From Sideroxydans sp. CL21 (GTDB lineage: Bacteria; Pseudomonadota; Gammaproteobacteria; Burkholderiales; Gallionellaceae), in contig NZ_LR699166.1 of the NCBI RefSeq assembly GCF_902459525.1, positions 2,554,501 to 2,618,500 on the forward strand: 64,000 nucleotides of DNA, given 5' to 3'. The notes under the pieces were generated by a model. It was not told the origin of the DNA. It ran no database searches and saw only the letters and a program-made list of their open reading frames with translations. Below are positions 9,817 through 18,373 of the stretch, piece by piece (position 1 is the first letter of the stretch; each line of letters opens with the position of its first letter). Made by a program: the position numbers and the translations under genes.

Positions 9817-10209
9817 GTATACCTCCTGCCGCGGGCTGAAATCACGCAGGACGGTCATCACACGATTACTCATGTCGGCATATAAGGCGTAGTTGGAAGA
9901 CAAGGCAACGATGCCATGCTTTCTGGCCAGGTCTTTCAGCTTGAACCAAGGCTCTACTACGATGATGTCGCCATCATGAATGCCGGCATTGATCATGGAA
10001 TCGCCTTTGACCCTCAGAAAGAAAGTGGCGGGTTTGTTCTGAATCAGCAGTTTATTGAGATCGAGGACGTCTTCGACATAGTCGTCAGCCGGAGATGGGA
10101 ACCCCGCCGGTACGGCATGAGAAAACATAGGGATGCTTCTTGACCCGGATACAACGGGTTGCCAGGTATGTTGGTGGAGAGTGCTGTTGGAACCGAGATT
10201 GCTGCTCAT
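9817..10209 (-). pseudogene. umuD/umuC: umuD-umuC in-frame deletion remnant (SOS translesion polymerase V)
   Basis: Reading from ATG 10209, the product begins as UmuD: a LexA-like fold with AVPAGFPSPADDY (the Ala-Gly self-cleavage site region) and the catalytic Ser in VKGDSM. At HDGDIIVV (near 9956) it switches without a frame break into the middle of UmuC (PWFKLKDLARKHG, SSNYALYADMS), and UmuC homology stops after SPRQEVY near 9817. The UmuD catalytic Lys, the UmuC N-terminus with its first metal-binding Asp, the SIDE-type active site and all downstream domains are gone. The fusion cannot act as a protease or polymerase. An upstream ATG at 10248 would add 13 residues. Confidence 0.85.
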
Positions 10210-10348
10210 GATGCTGCCTGTGAAGTGCTGATGACGTCCTGCATACATTACAGAACGTTCGTTCTCTAGTCAATATCCAAAAATATCCAAGTAAACTGGC
10301 AGCCATTCGGTTGCCGAAACTCAACACTAGACAGGATGGATCACTCCG
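10210..10348. promoter_or_regulatory. Divergent intergenic region between umuD remnant and SRAP gene
   Basis: About 140 nt between two divergently oriented SOS-type genes. It contains CTGCATACATTACAG followed by GAACGTTCGTTC. Neither is a clean LexA box of the CTGT-N8-ACAG type (the first is one base short), so SOS control is plausible from gene content but not proved by the sequence. Confidence 0.3.
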
Positions 10349-10355
10349 ATGTGCA

Positions 10356-10360
10356 ATAGA
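10356..10360. repeat. Target site duplication of the IS21 element, left copy
   Basis: ATAGA directly before the TGT end of the element, repeated as ATAGA at 13055-13059 directly after the ACA end. The two copies lie at the same codons of the split SRAP gene, which fixes the element ends. Confidence 0.85.
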
Positions 10361-10515
10361 TGTCACTTTTCGGCATTAAGGCGCCACTGATTTCCGCCGT
10401 AATGGCGCCACTTTGAAGTGCCAAATCAGGGGCTCAAACTGGGGGTAAAGAATGCGTGAAATGAGCTGTTTTTGCAATCGCATTTTCACTCTGTTTTGCT
10501 GCTGGTGTAGCTGTT

Positions 10516-11319
10516 TCAGGCTTGAGTAGGTTTGCCTCCTTTCCCTGTCGGCGTTTTTGACCTTTCCGGCATTGGCTTCGGGTCGCGGTAACTCTCTCCA
10601 TCCAGCACCACGCGATACGCACCGTGGCGCAATCGGTCCAGCGTCGCTGCGCCGATCATTTTATTTGCGGCGAATGCTTCACCCCATTCATCAAAGTCGA
10701 GATTGCTGGTCAGAATGGTGGCGGCACGCTCGTAGCGTTCGGCGATCAAGTCATGGAAGTCTTCATCTTCAGGCGAACGCAAGGGTTTGAGTCCGAAATC
10801 GTCAATGATCAGCAGGGGCACTTTGACCAGGGATTTAAATCGCCGCGCATAATTGCCAGTCGCCTGAGCTGCGCGCAAGCTGCTCAGGAGCTGGGTTTGC
10901 GTGATGAACAGCACGTCATAGCCCTGGCGTGCAGCCGCATGACCCAGCGACTGCGCCAGGTGACTTTTGCCGGTGCCGCACGGACCCACAATCAATACGG
11001 CGACTTTCTCTTCAATGAAACGGCAAGTCGCCAGATCATGGACTGCCGAGCGGTTCAGATTGGGAAGTCGGTCGAAATCGAATCCTTCCAGTGTTTTTTG
11101 GTTACGGAAGCTTGCACGTCGTAGTCGCATATCCAGTTTCTTTTGCTCCCGCCGGGCGACTTCGTCATGAATCAGCAAGCTGAGGAAATCGGTGTAGGCC
11201 AGCTTGCGGTCGATGGCTTCGCGGTTGCGGGCCTCGAGTGAGTCCAGAATGCCGGACAGGCGCAGTTGTTTGAGCAGGGGTGTCAGTTCGGGAATTGGAT
11301 GCATGATGGTAGTCCTCAT
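10516..11319 (-). CDS. istB: IS21-family helper ATPase IstB
   Basis: 267 residues, a DnaA/DnaC-like AAA+ ATPase that assists the IstA transposase by assembling on target DNA. The Walker A motif is GPCGTGKSH, Walker B is LLIIDDFG, and the arginine-rich end of the AAA+ module is present. The ATG overlaps the istA stop by 4 nt (TCAT on the plus strand), so translation is coupled. The C-terminal ~30 residues are a basic, Pro/Lys-rich tail. Confidence 0.95.
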   Translation of the reverse strand: MRTTIMHPIPELTPLLKQLRLSGILDSLEARNREAIDRKLAYTDFLSLLIHDEVARREQKKLDMRLRRASFRNQKTLEGFDFDRLPNLNRSAVHDLATCRFIEEKVAVLIVGPCGTGKSHLAQSLGHAAARQGYDVLFITQTQLLSSLRAAQATGNYARRFKSLVKVPLLIIDDFGLKPLRSPEDEDFHDLIAERYERAATILTSNLDFDEWGEAFAANKMIGAATLDRLRHGAYRVVLDGESYRDPKPMPERSKTPTGKGGKPTQA

Positions 11320-12872
11320 TGAAGAATGGTTTGGGTATCGCGGCAGAATCGGCCGCCTTGGGTGTATGTGGTGGCCAGTGCGTCGAAGGCTGCCAGCGGC
11401 GCGAGCTGATCCAGTCCCTTCTCAAGAATGATCTTGACCACCTTGTAGCCCGGCGTGCCGTAATGGTTGGCGCGCTGGCAGGCCGCTTCCAATCTGGCTG
11501 CGCCGTATTTCTGTTTGAGCCGCAGCACGCCCTGTACAGCACGCATCTTGATCAAGACATGGTCGCCGAACATGGCATGCACCATGGCATGGCAGGCCGG
11601 ACCAATCTGCAAGGCCGATTTCAAACACCACTGTGTGTCCTGCATTTGCCACGCCTGCGCTTCGGGCGGCATATGGTCGGTCACGGTGTCGCGCAGCCCT
11701 TTCCCCGTCAGTCGCACATGGCTGGCAACCGCTTCGTGTTCGCGGTACAGCGTCACCATGGTGCCGGTCGCCTTCAACCACAGGTCGCATCCGATCAGCC
11801 GGAACGGCACCGAATAGTGGTTGGTCTCGTATTGGACGTGCGCGTCACGGTGGACTTTGACCTTGGCCCAGCTGGCCAACTCAGGTGGAACGCTGGGCAA
11901 AGCATTGAGCAGGCTTTTCTCCACCTCGGCGAAGCGTTTGAGAGGGGCTTCGCGGGTCGTGCCGTGAATGCGGTTGCCCGCCTCGTTCATCACCCACGCC
12001 TGCAACTGGCGGTTGGCGTCATCCAGATCGCGGAATTCGCGCAGCGGCAGGAAACTGCCCTTGATATATTTGACGCCTGCCTCAACGATTCCTTTTTTTT
12101 GTGGATCCCGTGGAGGACAAGGATCGATTTTGAACGCATATCCTTCCGCACATTCGGCATACGCCCGTTGCACATCCGGCTCATAGACGCAGGCTTTGGT
12201 GATGGCGCACTTGGCATTGTCGATGATGACGCGTGAGGGTACGCCCGAGAACGACTCAAACGCACGCCGATGGCAGCCCAGCCATGTCGCCACGGTCTGG
12301 TCGCGGACAAACTCGGCATACTGGTGACGCGACCAGCACAAGGTCATCACGAAGAACCAGGTCTTGAAGATCTCGCCGGTGTACACATCGGTGATGAGCG
12401 GACCAGCACCGAAATCAACCTGAACCGCTTCGCCAGGCTTGAACGTCAGGCGTAGCGGAACATCCGGCTGCTGCAGGGAAACGAGTTGCCCCAGAAAGCG
12501 ATACATCGAGGAATAACTGCCGGTAAAACCGTGATTGCGCACCAGCGTGGCGTGGATGGTGGTGCCCTGAATACCGGCCGCATGCCACTTGGTGATCTGA
12601 TCACGCCAGGGTTCCAGCGTTGAAATACAGCTGACAGGCAATGCCTCCCTGCGCTCAAACAGCGTGGACAGCACTCCGTCATCGGGCAAAGGAAACTCGG
12701 GGGCAAGCCAGCCACGTTCGCTGGCGATCTCGCGAACCTGTGCGAGTTTTTTGCGTCCCATCGTTTTGGACCGGGCAATATCCCGATCAGAATCGCCTTG
12801 GCGCATGCGCACCAAAACATTTCGGTACTGATACATCTCGAACCTCCGTTTAGTCACAACCTCTCCCGGCAA
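11316..12872 (-). CDS. istA: IS21-family transposase IstA
   Basis: 518 residues. An N-terminal helix-turn-helix (~10-60) is followed by a DDE/RNase H-like integrase core with Asp in VQVDFGAG, Asp in RVIIDNAK and Glu in KGIVEAGVKYIK, then the Mu transposase-type C-terminal domain. It cuts and joins the element ends with IstB. The likely true start may be MYQYRNVLVRMRQG, a few codons inside. All catalytic residues are present. Confidence 0.95.
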   Translation of the reverse strand: MPGEVVTKRRFEMYQYRNVLVRMRQGDSDRDIARSKTMGRKKLAQVREIASERGWLAPEFPLPDDGVLSTLFERREALPVSCISTLEPWRDQITKWHAAGIQGTTIHATLVRNHGFTGSYSSMYRFLGQLVSLQQPDVPLRLTFKPGEAVQVDFGAGPLITDVYTGEIFKTWFFVMTLCWSRHQYAEFVRDQTVATWLGCHRRAFESFSGVPSRVIIDNAKCAITKACVYEPDVQRAYAECAEGYAFKIDPCPPRDPQKKGIVEAGVKYIKGSFLPLREFRDLDDANRQLQAWVMNEAGNRIHGTTREAPLKRFAEVEKSLLNALPSVPPELASWAKVKVHRDAHVQYETNHYSVPFRLIGCDLWLKATGTMVTLYREHEAVASHVRLTGKGLRDTVTDHMPPEAQAWQMQDTQWCLKSALQIGPACHAMVHAMFGDHVLIKMRAVQGVLRLKQKYGAARLEAACQRANHYGTPGYKVVKIILEKGLDQLAPLAAFDALATTYTQGGRFCRDTQTILQ

Positions 12873-12927
12873 AATGCCGGAAGTCTAGTTGCTTAATGAA
12901 AGTTCGAGCCCCTGATCAGGGTTCAAA

Positions 12928-13052
12928 GTGGCGCCTTAACGCCGGAAATCCTGTGGCGCCATTACGCCGGAAATAAAGTGGCGCCTTTATGCCGACAATC
13001 TACTGGCTCCTTAATGCCGGAAATGAAATGGCTCCCTAACGCCGAAAGTTCA
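12928..13052. repeat. Five tandem 25-bp units at the istA-side end of the IS21 element
   Basis: Units start at 12928, 12953, 12978, 13003 and 13028, each built on GTGGCGCC-TTA-ACGCCGGAAAT with drift outward. Two matching units lie in inverted orientation at the other end (10361-10415). IS21-family ends are known to carry such multiple repeats as transposase binding sites; the exact 25-bp period is seen directly. Confidence 0.85.
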
Positions 13053-13704
13053 CAATAGATACGTTTCGCCCGATGAAGCGGCCATCGAGCGCCACTGGGA
13101 GATAGGCCGACGTAACCAGCCTGACTGGTGGAAATCCGTTCCGGTATACCCCCGCGCCCCAGGTCCGTTCATCAGGGCATCAACGGACTCGAATGATCGC
13201 GAGCTCGTCATAGGCCAATGGGGATTGATACCCTGGTTCGCCAAGGCTGCGAAACTTTCTTATTCAACCAACAATGCTAGATTTGAGGAAATCACGAGCA
13301 AAGCGTCTTACGAGCAGTCGTGGGCTAAGGGATACCGATGCATCATCCCGGCGCTGTCATTCGACGAGCCCTGCTGGGAGACTGGCAAGAACGTATGGTG
13401 GAGCTTCCGCCGTGCAGATGACACGCCCTGGGGATTGGCCGGTCTCTGGAACACTTGGATCGACAAAAAAACGGGCGCAATTCACGAAAGCTATACGATG
13501 CTCACCATCAATGCCGACGACCATCCATTGATGTCACGCATGCATAAGCCAGATCCGAAGCTGCCACGTGGCCAGCAAGACAAGCGTAGTGTCGTCTCAA
13601 TCGAGCCCGCAAATGTGGACATCTGGCTACGAGGCACAGTTGACGAAGCAACAAAATTGATTGCTGCACCTTCCATGGAAGTCCTCCAGGCCGAACCGAG
13701 GTGA

Positions 13705-13997
13705 AATGATTTGATTCATCTGTACGCTCAGAACTGACCGAAGACGGGTTATCGGCCGAGGAGACATCAGCGGTTTGCTGAAAAGGCAGCCTGCGCGGGC
13801 CAGGGGGATGTCCGTTATCCATACAGAAGCGGTCGTTGCCAGGCAGTGTTTTGGTGGTGATAAAAGGTCCCTTCCTAACCCATTGCCGTCTGTGACGAGC
13901 GGCCGCTATCGGGCACTCTATTTTCAAGGTTGACCTTCTCTTCTCTCCCATACCAGCCATTCGACCATGTAAATGCTCTGCCTCGAAGCGGACAGAA
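13705..13997. other. Gene-free stretch with a dispersed repeat (inverted copy)
   Basis: No credible gene on either strand. About 13800-13890 is an inverted copy of sequence at 38856-38945 (reads AACACTGCCTGGCAACGACC on the minus strand); a related but shorter match lies near 23010-23090. Confidence 0.7.
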
Positions 13998-14813
13998 TCA
14001 CCAAGTCCATTGATACCCAAGATAAGACGAAAACTGATTTGTCATAGTAATATTCGTCAAGCCTCGGCCAGCAGAAAAAAGCAGGTGGTTGTTCTCATCA
14101 AAGTTATAAAACCCCCCAATGTTGAATCCGGAACTTGATCCTAAGCCGGGTGCCTGTTCAGTACTGTGGTATATCTCTGCACCCAGCGTAAGTTGCTCCG
14201 AAATATCCTTCTGCAATTGCCATCCGAAAAACCAGTGATTCTTGGCGTTCAAAGCGTTGTTGATCCAGTAACCACCACCTCCGTAACTTTGCCACTCTCC
14301 CCATCTCTTCTGCACCCAAACTGGCAGGAACACTTGGGTGGCACCGTTTCCAAGTCCCTTGTTTGCATTGCCGACCGGCACTTCGACAAGCGGAAAAATG
14401 CCTACCATTGGACGATTGTCAGTTTCTTGCACAAAGCGGTATTTCGCACCCAGTTCGATGTCACCCAATCCCCGCTGGAGAGTTCCATTTGTCGGACTAT
14501 TGAATTCGTAGGGTGTCAGAACGTGAAGTTGCAAATCGGGTGCAGCACCATAGTTGTATTCGAAATGGGGAAGCGTACCGACGCTGCCGTCTTGAGTTTT
14601 CACCTGAATTGAGCTGATATAGAACTCGTGGTGCTGATACTCGACCGGCTCAGGATCATCCGTCAGGAATGGTGGGCCAGCGATTGCAAAGCGCGAGGCC
14701 AACAGCATGGTACACATGATCGCTGCGCCAATAGCACATTTGACGTGACAGAGCTTCGTTCCCAAAACTAATTTCTCTGCTAATTGTATTCTCACAAATT
14801 CCTGCTCCTGCAT
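13998..14813 (-). CDS. Outer-membrane beta-barrel protein, 'transporter'/phenol MetA-pathway family (PF13557-like)
   Basis: 271 residues with an N-terminal hydrophobic segment ending in ASRFAIA|GPPFLTDDPEPV, consistent with export and cleavage before GPPF. The rest alternates polar and aromatic residues (QWTW at the C-terminus, aromatic end typical for outer-membrane barrels). The mature start PPFLTDDPEPVEYQHHEFY is characteristic of a barrel family often annotated as a putative outer-membrane transporter. It begins immediately after the chrA stop, so it is the last gene of a doxX-chrA operon. Substrate unknown; a role in anion or metal handling is guessed from context. Confidence 0.65.
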   Translation of the reverse strand: MQEQEFVRIQLAEKLVLGTKLCHVKCAIGAAIMCTMLLASRFAIAGPPFLTDDPEPVEYQHHEFYISSIQVKTQDGSVGTLPHFEYNYGAAPDLQLHVLTPYEFNSPTNGTLQRGLGDIELGAKYRFVQETDNRPMVGIFPLVEVPVGNANKGLGNGATQVFLPVWVQKRWGEWQSYGGGGYWINNALNAKNHWFFGWQLQKDISEQLTLGAEIYHSTEQAPGLGSSSGFNIGGFYNFDENNHLLFSAGRGLTNITMTNQFSSYLGYQWTW

Positions 14814-15893
14814 TTAACCAATCCCCAGTCCGGTAACTACTGCGCCAAGTATTACGACCAACCAAGGTGGAAGCTTCCAGAATACAAGCAGTAGAAAGGC
14901 GAAAGCAGCCAGGCAGAAGTCAGTAGCGCTTCGAATTGCGCTGGTCCACACAGGGTTGTAAAAAGCCGCAAGCAACAGACCGACAACTGCCGCGTTAATC
15001 CCAAGCATTGATCGCTGCATCACACGGTGACCACGCAGACTCTCCCAAAATGGGAGGATTCCAATGACCAGCAGGAATGACGGCAGGAATATCGCAACAA
15101 GAGCAATCCCCGCCCCAACCCAGCCGGAAGGTGCTTGCGTAGAGACAGCACCAAGATAGGCGGCAAATGTGAACAGCGGTCCCGGAACGGCCTGCGCTGC
15201 GCCATAGCCTGCGAGGAAGACGTCATTGGATACCCACCCCGAAGGCACAACCTGCGATTGCAATAATGGCAGCACAACATGTCCACCGCCAAAGACTAGT
15301 GAACCAACACGATAGAAACTATCGAACAAATTGACGACGTAGCTGTTTGAACTTACCGCCACAGCGGGGAGCAAAAACAGAATCAGGAAAAAAATCGCAA
15401 TCAGTATCATCCCGGTGGTTCTGCTGGTCTTAGTTTGGATGAAACTGTGCGGCAGTGCATTTTTAGTTCGAAGAAATGCCCAGCCAACAAGGCCGCTGGC
15501 GACTATTGCACCGATCTGACCAAGTGATGAGGGTATTAACGTTGCGATGGCTGCAGCACATACAGCAATAGTTGCCCGCGCCTTATCTGGACAGAGGCTT
15601 TTCCCCATACCCCAAAGCGCCTGAGCCACCACCGCCACAGCGACAATCTTGAGTCCATGCAGCCAGCCAGTTCCGAGCGTATCGCCAACGAGTGACAGCC
15701 CCAAGCCGAAGAGCACGAGCATAATCGCGGAAGGCAAAGTGAAACCAAGCCATGCTGCAATCGCGCCCGGAATCCCACCCCGAGACAAGCCAATGGCAAT
15801 GCCGACTTGGCTACTGGCAGGTCCAGGCAAAAATTGACACAGCGAAACCAGATCGGCATAAGCGTGCTCGTCCAGCCACTTTCGTCGTTCCAT
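14814..15893 (-). CDS. chrA: Chromate transporter ChrA (two-domain form), N-terminus uncertain
   Basis: 359 residues from the first ATG, with many hydrophobic segments and the family motifs RRKWLDEHAY, CQFLPGPASSQVG and, in the second half, VFGGGHVVLPLL (second-domain repeat). ChrA proteins export chromate. Conserved family sequence (IFLRLGFTSFGGP, YFRQEF) continues upstream in frame to about 15989 without an ATG, GTG or TTG; the plausible GTG start at 16008 lies in another frame. So either translation starts at a rare codon such as CTG, the protein is shortened by ~30 residues, or there is a frameshift near 15990. Middle gene of an operon between DoxX and the outer-membrane protein. Confidence 0.85.
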   Translation of the reverse strand: MERRKWLDEHAYADLVSLCQFLPGPASSQVGIAIGLSRGGIPGAIAAWLGFTLPSAIMLVLFGLGLSLVGDTLGTGWLHGLKIVAVAVVAQALWGMGKSLCPDKARATIAVCAAAIATLIPSSLGQIGAIVASGLVGWAFLRTKNALPHSFIQTKTSRTTGMILIAIFFLILFLLPAVAVSSNSYVVNLFDSFYRVGSLVFGGGHVVLPLLQSQVVPSGWVSNDVFLAGYGAAQAVPGPLFTFAAYLGAVSTQAPSGWVGAGIALVAIFLPSFLLVIGILPFWESLRGHRVMQRSMLGINAAVVGLLLAAFYNPVWTSAIRSATDFCLAAFAFLLLVFWKLPPWLVVILGAVVTGLGIG

Positions 15894-16022
15894 GAACTCT
15901 TGACGGAAATACCCGAGATGCGCAATAGGGCCGCCAAATGAGGTAAACCCAAGCCGAAGAAAGATCAGGAAAATTTCAATCAGGTGTTTAATAGATATCC
16001 TTGCTCACGTCAGCCAGACTTA

Positions 16023-16502
16023 TCAAGTGCGGTTGTGTAAAGAATTGTCCAGTGACCATCTTCCCGCACCCTCAATAAATAGAAACAATGCGCCCATCAA
16101 CATAGCCCAGTCGGCTCGTGTTTCATGCATGAAGCTCCAGAAGCCATAGCGAGGCAACGAACTTACATGGAACATCCACCAATCATGGCCAAGCAGGATC
16201 GGGATTTTAGTCGAGGCTAGTGCCACGAGCATAATAATGACAAGAGGAATGGCTGCGAGTCGCGTTAACAATCCAACCAGGATTAGCGCACCACAGATCA
16301 TCTCCACACCGCCAACAAAAGGTCCCATCAACTCCGGGCTGGGAATACCGATTTTAATGAAGCGACCAACGCCCAGCAGTTCAGGAAAAATCAGCTTCTG
16401 AATACCCTCGGGCAGAAAAACCAAGCCCAGTGAAAGACGAATCAACAGATTTGCAGGTGATGGGGATGAAGCCGTTAACCGCATTAACAGATCAGATTTC
16501 AT
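16023..16502 (-). CDS. DoxX family membrane protein
   Basis: 159 residues with four predicted membrane helices, typical of DoxX (LSLGLVFLPEGIQKL, GGVEMICGALILVGLLTR, IPLVIIMLVALASTK). DoxX proteins are small integral membrane proteins linked to quinone or sulfur redox and to oxidative-stress systems; the precise activity here is unknown. First gene of the operon with chrA and the barrel protein, about 15 nt before the likely chrA start. Confidence 0.88.
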   Translation of the reverse strand: MKSDLLMRLTASSPSPANLLIRLSLGLVFLPEGIQKLIFPELLGVGRFIKIGIPSPELMGPFVGGVEMICGALILVGLLTRLAAIPLVIIMLVALASTKIPILLGHDWWMFHVSSLPRYGFWSFMHETRADWAMLMGALFLFIEGAGRWSLDNSLHNRT

Positions 16503-16870
16503 AGTTTATCTCCAGCATTCCGTCGATTACTCCACTCGATATAGTATCAATAGTTGGAATGCTGATTCATAAGCGGGAAATACATTTTGACATTCTGTAG
16601 TGACCAGACGTCCTGATTGAAGAACACTCCTGAATGACACCTCGTAGTACGACTACGACCATTCGTTATTGCTGAATCCCCCGTCATGCCGAGCCACACC
16701 TTAATTTAATTAGGAATGCATAGTGTACATGGCAAAACGATTAATTTTGAAGATTACAAATTTGTAATGTGCAAGTCATCGAACTGACGGAATGTTGGAT
16801 GCAATCTTATGTGCCATTAAACATCTAGCCAAGTGGAATACGAAGGAATGAACGCCGCTGGAGAAATTTG
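16503..16870. promoter_or_regulatory. Divergent regulatory region, doxX operon / small genes
   Basis: 368 nt without a gene. It holds the palindromic box at 16753-16768 and probably promoters for both directions. The rest shows no structure I can name. Confidence 0.5.
16753..16768. promoter_or_regulatory. Palindromic operator, heavy-metal response-regulator type (copy 1)
   Basis: ATTACAAATTTGTAAT, a perfect 16-bp palindrome inside a ~44-bp stretch nearly identical to that at 20514 (flanks TTTTGAAG upstream; TCATC-AACTGAC downstream). It resembles the inverted-repeat boxes bound by CusR/CopR-type regulators. Such a regulator is encoded at 19768-20448. Confidence 0.75.
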
Positions 16871-17032
16871 ATGGCTATGAACTTCGCATCTCCAAGACAA
16901 CCAAGAATATTCTTTTTTAACAGCGAAACCGTTGAGCAACGGCGGGATGAAATCAAGGATCTTCTGAACAAAGGTTTAGTGACCGACAAGGAAGCAACGA
17001 AGGCGCGAAAACTGGTCCTCATTGAGCTTTGA
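16871..17032 (+). CDS. Small SHOCT-like protein
   Basis: 53-residue frame from ATG 16871 with GGAG-type ribosome binding sequence just upstream. Residues ~18-53 (SETVEQRRDEIKDLLNKG...) closely match the C-terminal tail of the lipoprotein at 22325-22834 and fit the SHOCT short C-terminal domain. The first 17 residues are unrelated. It may be a small free-standing gene or the remnant of a duplicated lipoprotein gene. It is the first gene downstream of the palindromic box. Confidence 0.55.
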   Translation: MAMNFASPRQPRIFFFNSETVEQRRDEIKDLLNKGLVTDKEATKARKLVLIEL

Positions 17033-17113
17033 TCTGGAATTAGTTTTTGGATGTCAATGCCCGCATCTATGTAAGGAACTTAAATTCCAATATTTCCTTA
17101 AGAGGAGAAGCAT

Positions 17114-17293
17114 ATGAATACCGTTGACCAATTCAAATTAGCAAATCAAATCGCCGCAACTGCTGCATTGTTGGATTCAGATAAGAATGAGTTTCCGAAT
17201 GAGGCAAGAGAAATTGCAGTCATATGCGTCAATAATCTGCACAGCCTCGCAAAGAAACTTGCGGGAAACCAAGTTGGCAAAATCTATACCTAG
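17114..17293 (+). CDS. Small hypothetical protein (59 aa)
   Basis: ATG at 17114 sits 6-7 nt after a strong AAGAGGAGAAG ribosome binding site. The product is soluble and helical (ANQIAATAALLDSDKNEF). I do not recognise it. Context: follows the SHOCT-like gene in the metal-response cluster. Confidence 0.5.
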   Translation: MNTVDQFKLANQIAATAALLDSDKNEFPNEAREIAVICVNNLHSLAKKLAGNQVGKIYT

Positions 17294-17481
17294 TCGCCTA
17301 TCGTTGGTCGCATCTCATCATTTGTGGCGCAGAATTCAACTGCCTTTTCAAAGATTCCAAGTCAGGATGCAAGGGGTATGGGTGGTGAAAGGTCGATGAA
17401 GTTAATGAGGCAGGTTACATACAAGTCGCGCCCATACGGAAATGGCCACATTTAAATGTTGGTAAGTTAAAGGTGCAGTTG

Positions 17482-18000
17482 ATGGGTACGTTATGCATTG
17501 TAAAATCATTAATCAGGGTGGCAATATTAGCGTTTGCGATAAATTCTGCATTTGCTGCCCAAAAAAATCAGGTAAATGTTTCAGGTAAAGAAAACCTTCG
17601 CTACGTAGTTAAAGCAGATACTGCTTATGATAAGAAAACCGACCTAACTTGGCAGCGTTGTAGTGTCGGACAACAATGGAAACAAGGTGCTGGATGTGTC
17701 GGCATCATCAAACAATTTACCTTTGATGAAGCACAGCAACAAGGTAATGAGGTATGGCGGGTACCATCGAAAGAAGAGTTAAGTACATTGATTGACCAGA
17801 AGAAAGCTGAGAGCAATCAAAGACCGGCAATTGACGATACTACGTTCCCAGATATGGATGTAAGGAATCTTTCTTACTGGTCGAGTACGACAGATGGCGT
17901 ATTGGGAGGGTGGTTCGTTCCATTCGATGGCGGCGCTGCTTACACTTCTTCAATTACAGGTACAACCCTTCCAGTTCGGTTAGTTCGGGATGGTAAGTGA
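17482..18000 (+). CDS. Exported DUF1566 (Lcl_C)-domain protein
   Basis: 172 residues from ATG 17482 (a start at 17473 adds three). The signal peptide ends in NSAFA|AQKNQ. The rest is a DUF1566-type domain: DKKTDLTWQRCSVGQ, WRVPSKEELSTLID, and FWSST-like YWSSTTDG, ending PVRLVRDG. These domains occur in periplasmic or surface proteins of unknown function and are related to C-type-lectin-like folds. Confidence 0.8.
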   Translation: MGTLCIVKSLIRVAILAFAINSAFAAQKNQVNVSGKENLRYVVKADTAYDKKTDLTWQRCSVGQQWKQGAGCVGIIKQFTFDEAQQQGNEVWRVPSKEELSTLIDQKKAESNQRPAIDDTTFPDMDVRNLSYWSSTTDGVLGGWFVPFDGGAAYTSSITGTTLPVRLVRDGK

Positions 18001-18373
18001 TATTAATTCCTTATCCATGCAATCGGTGGCTGGAAATGCATCGTAATCGGAGACGGAATTCATCGAGCGCCAATATGCCCAGTAGGCATTCATCGTTTGT
18101 CATGTTGGATATAGCTAGCAAATGCCTATTTTGAGCCACAGGTGGAGTGTGGCACGCGCGTCCTTTATATGGTGGGCAGAAATTGTCAGAATGAGTTCAG
18201 CGCGTGTTTTCCATCGGATGTTATGACCGGATTTCTATCAAGCTTAGCAGTGGTGTTGCTGGTTTACTTTGCCATACAGAGGTTGATGTGCTTTTGGTAT
18301 GCCATGCGAGCAATGAGCAATTGATTGCCATGGGCTACCCGTCAATTCTATTAAATCAATGTTCGCTACGAAA
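18001..18373. other. Intergenic stretch, nothing recognised
   Basis: 373 nt between convergent genes. A 60-codon frame at 18142 has no ribosome binding site and no protein-like composition. I see no strong terminator. Confidence 0.5.

Larger units (their letters stand above)
10361..13054 (-). mobile_element. IS21-family insertion sequence, apparently complete
   Basis: A 2.69-kb element bounded by TGT...ACA ends with imperfect terminal inverted repeats (left TGTCACTTTTCGGCATTAAG, right read inward TGTGAACTTTCGGCGTTAGG). It carries istA and istB in the usual overlapping arrangement on the minus strand. Flanking ATAGA at 10356-10360 and 13055-13059 is a 5-bp target duplication, typical for IS21. 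Multiple 25-bp units lie inside the istA-side end. Both genes look intact, so the element may be active. Confidence 0.92.
10349..13704 (+). pseudogene. yedK: SRAP/YedK-HMCES family gene interrupted by an IS21 insertion
   Basis: The gene starts at ATG 10349 with M-C-N-R, the SRAP signature in which Cys2 forms the thiazolidine crosslink to abasic sites in single-stranded DNA. After the fourth codon the IS21 element intervenes; on its right side (13055 on) the reading continues in frame as Y-V-S-P-D-E and runs to TGA at 13702-13704. The rest carries family features: QWGLIPWFAK, FDEPCWE, PWGLAGLWNTW, YTMLTINAD, HPLMSRMH. Removing the element and one copy of the 5-bp duplication restores a full-length gene of about 220 residues. 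As it stands the catalytic Cys is separated from the body of the protein. Confidence 0.88.

Noticed and set aside
10231-10260. LexA box upstream of the umuD remnant
   Set aside because: CTGCATACATTACAG is one base too short and lacks the CTGT half; not a confident match.
18142-18324. 60-codon hydrophobic frame
   Set aside because: No ribosome binding site and lies in an otherwise structureless gap.
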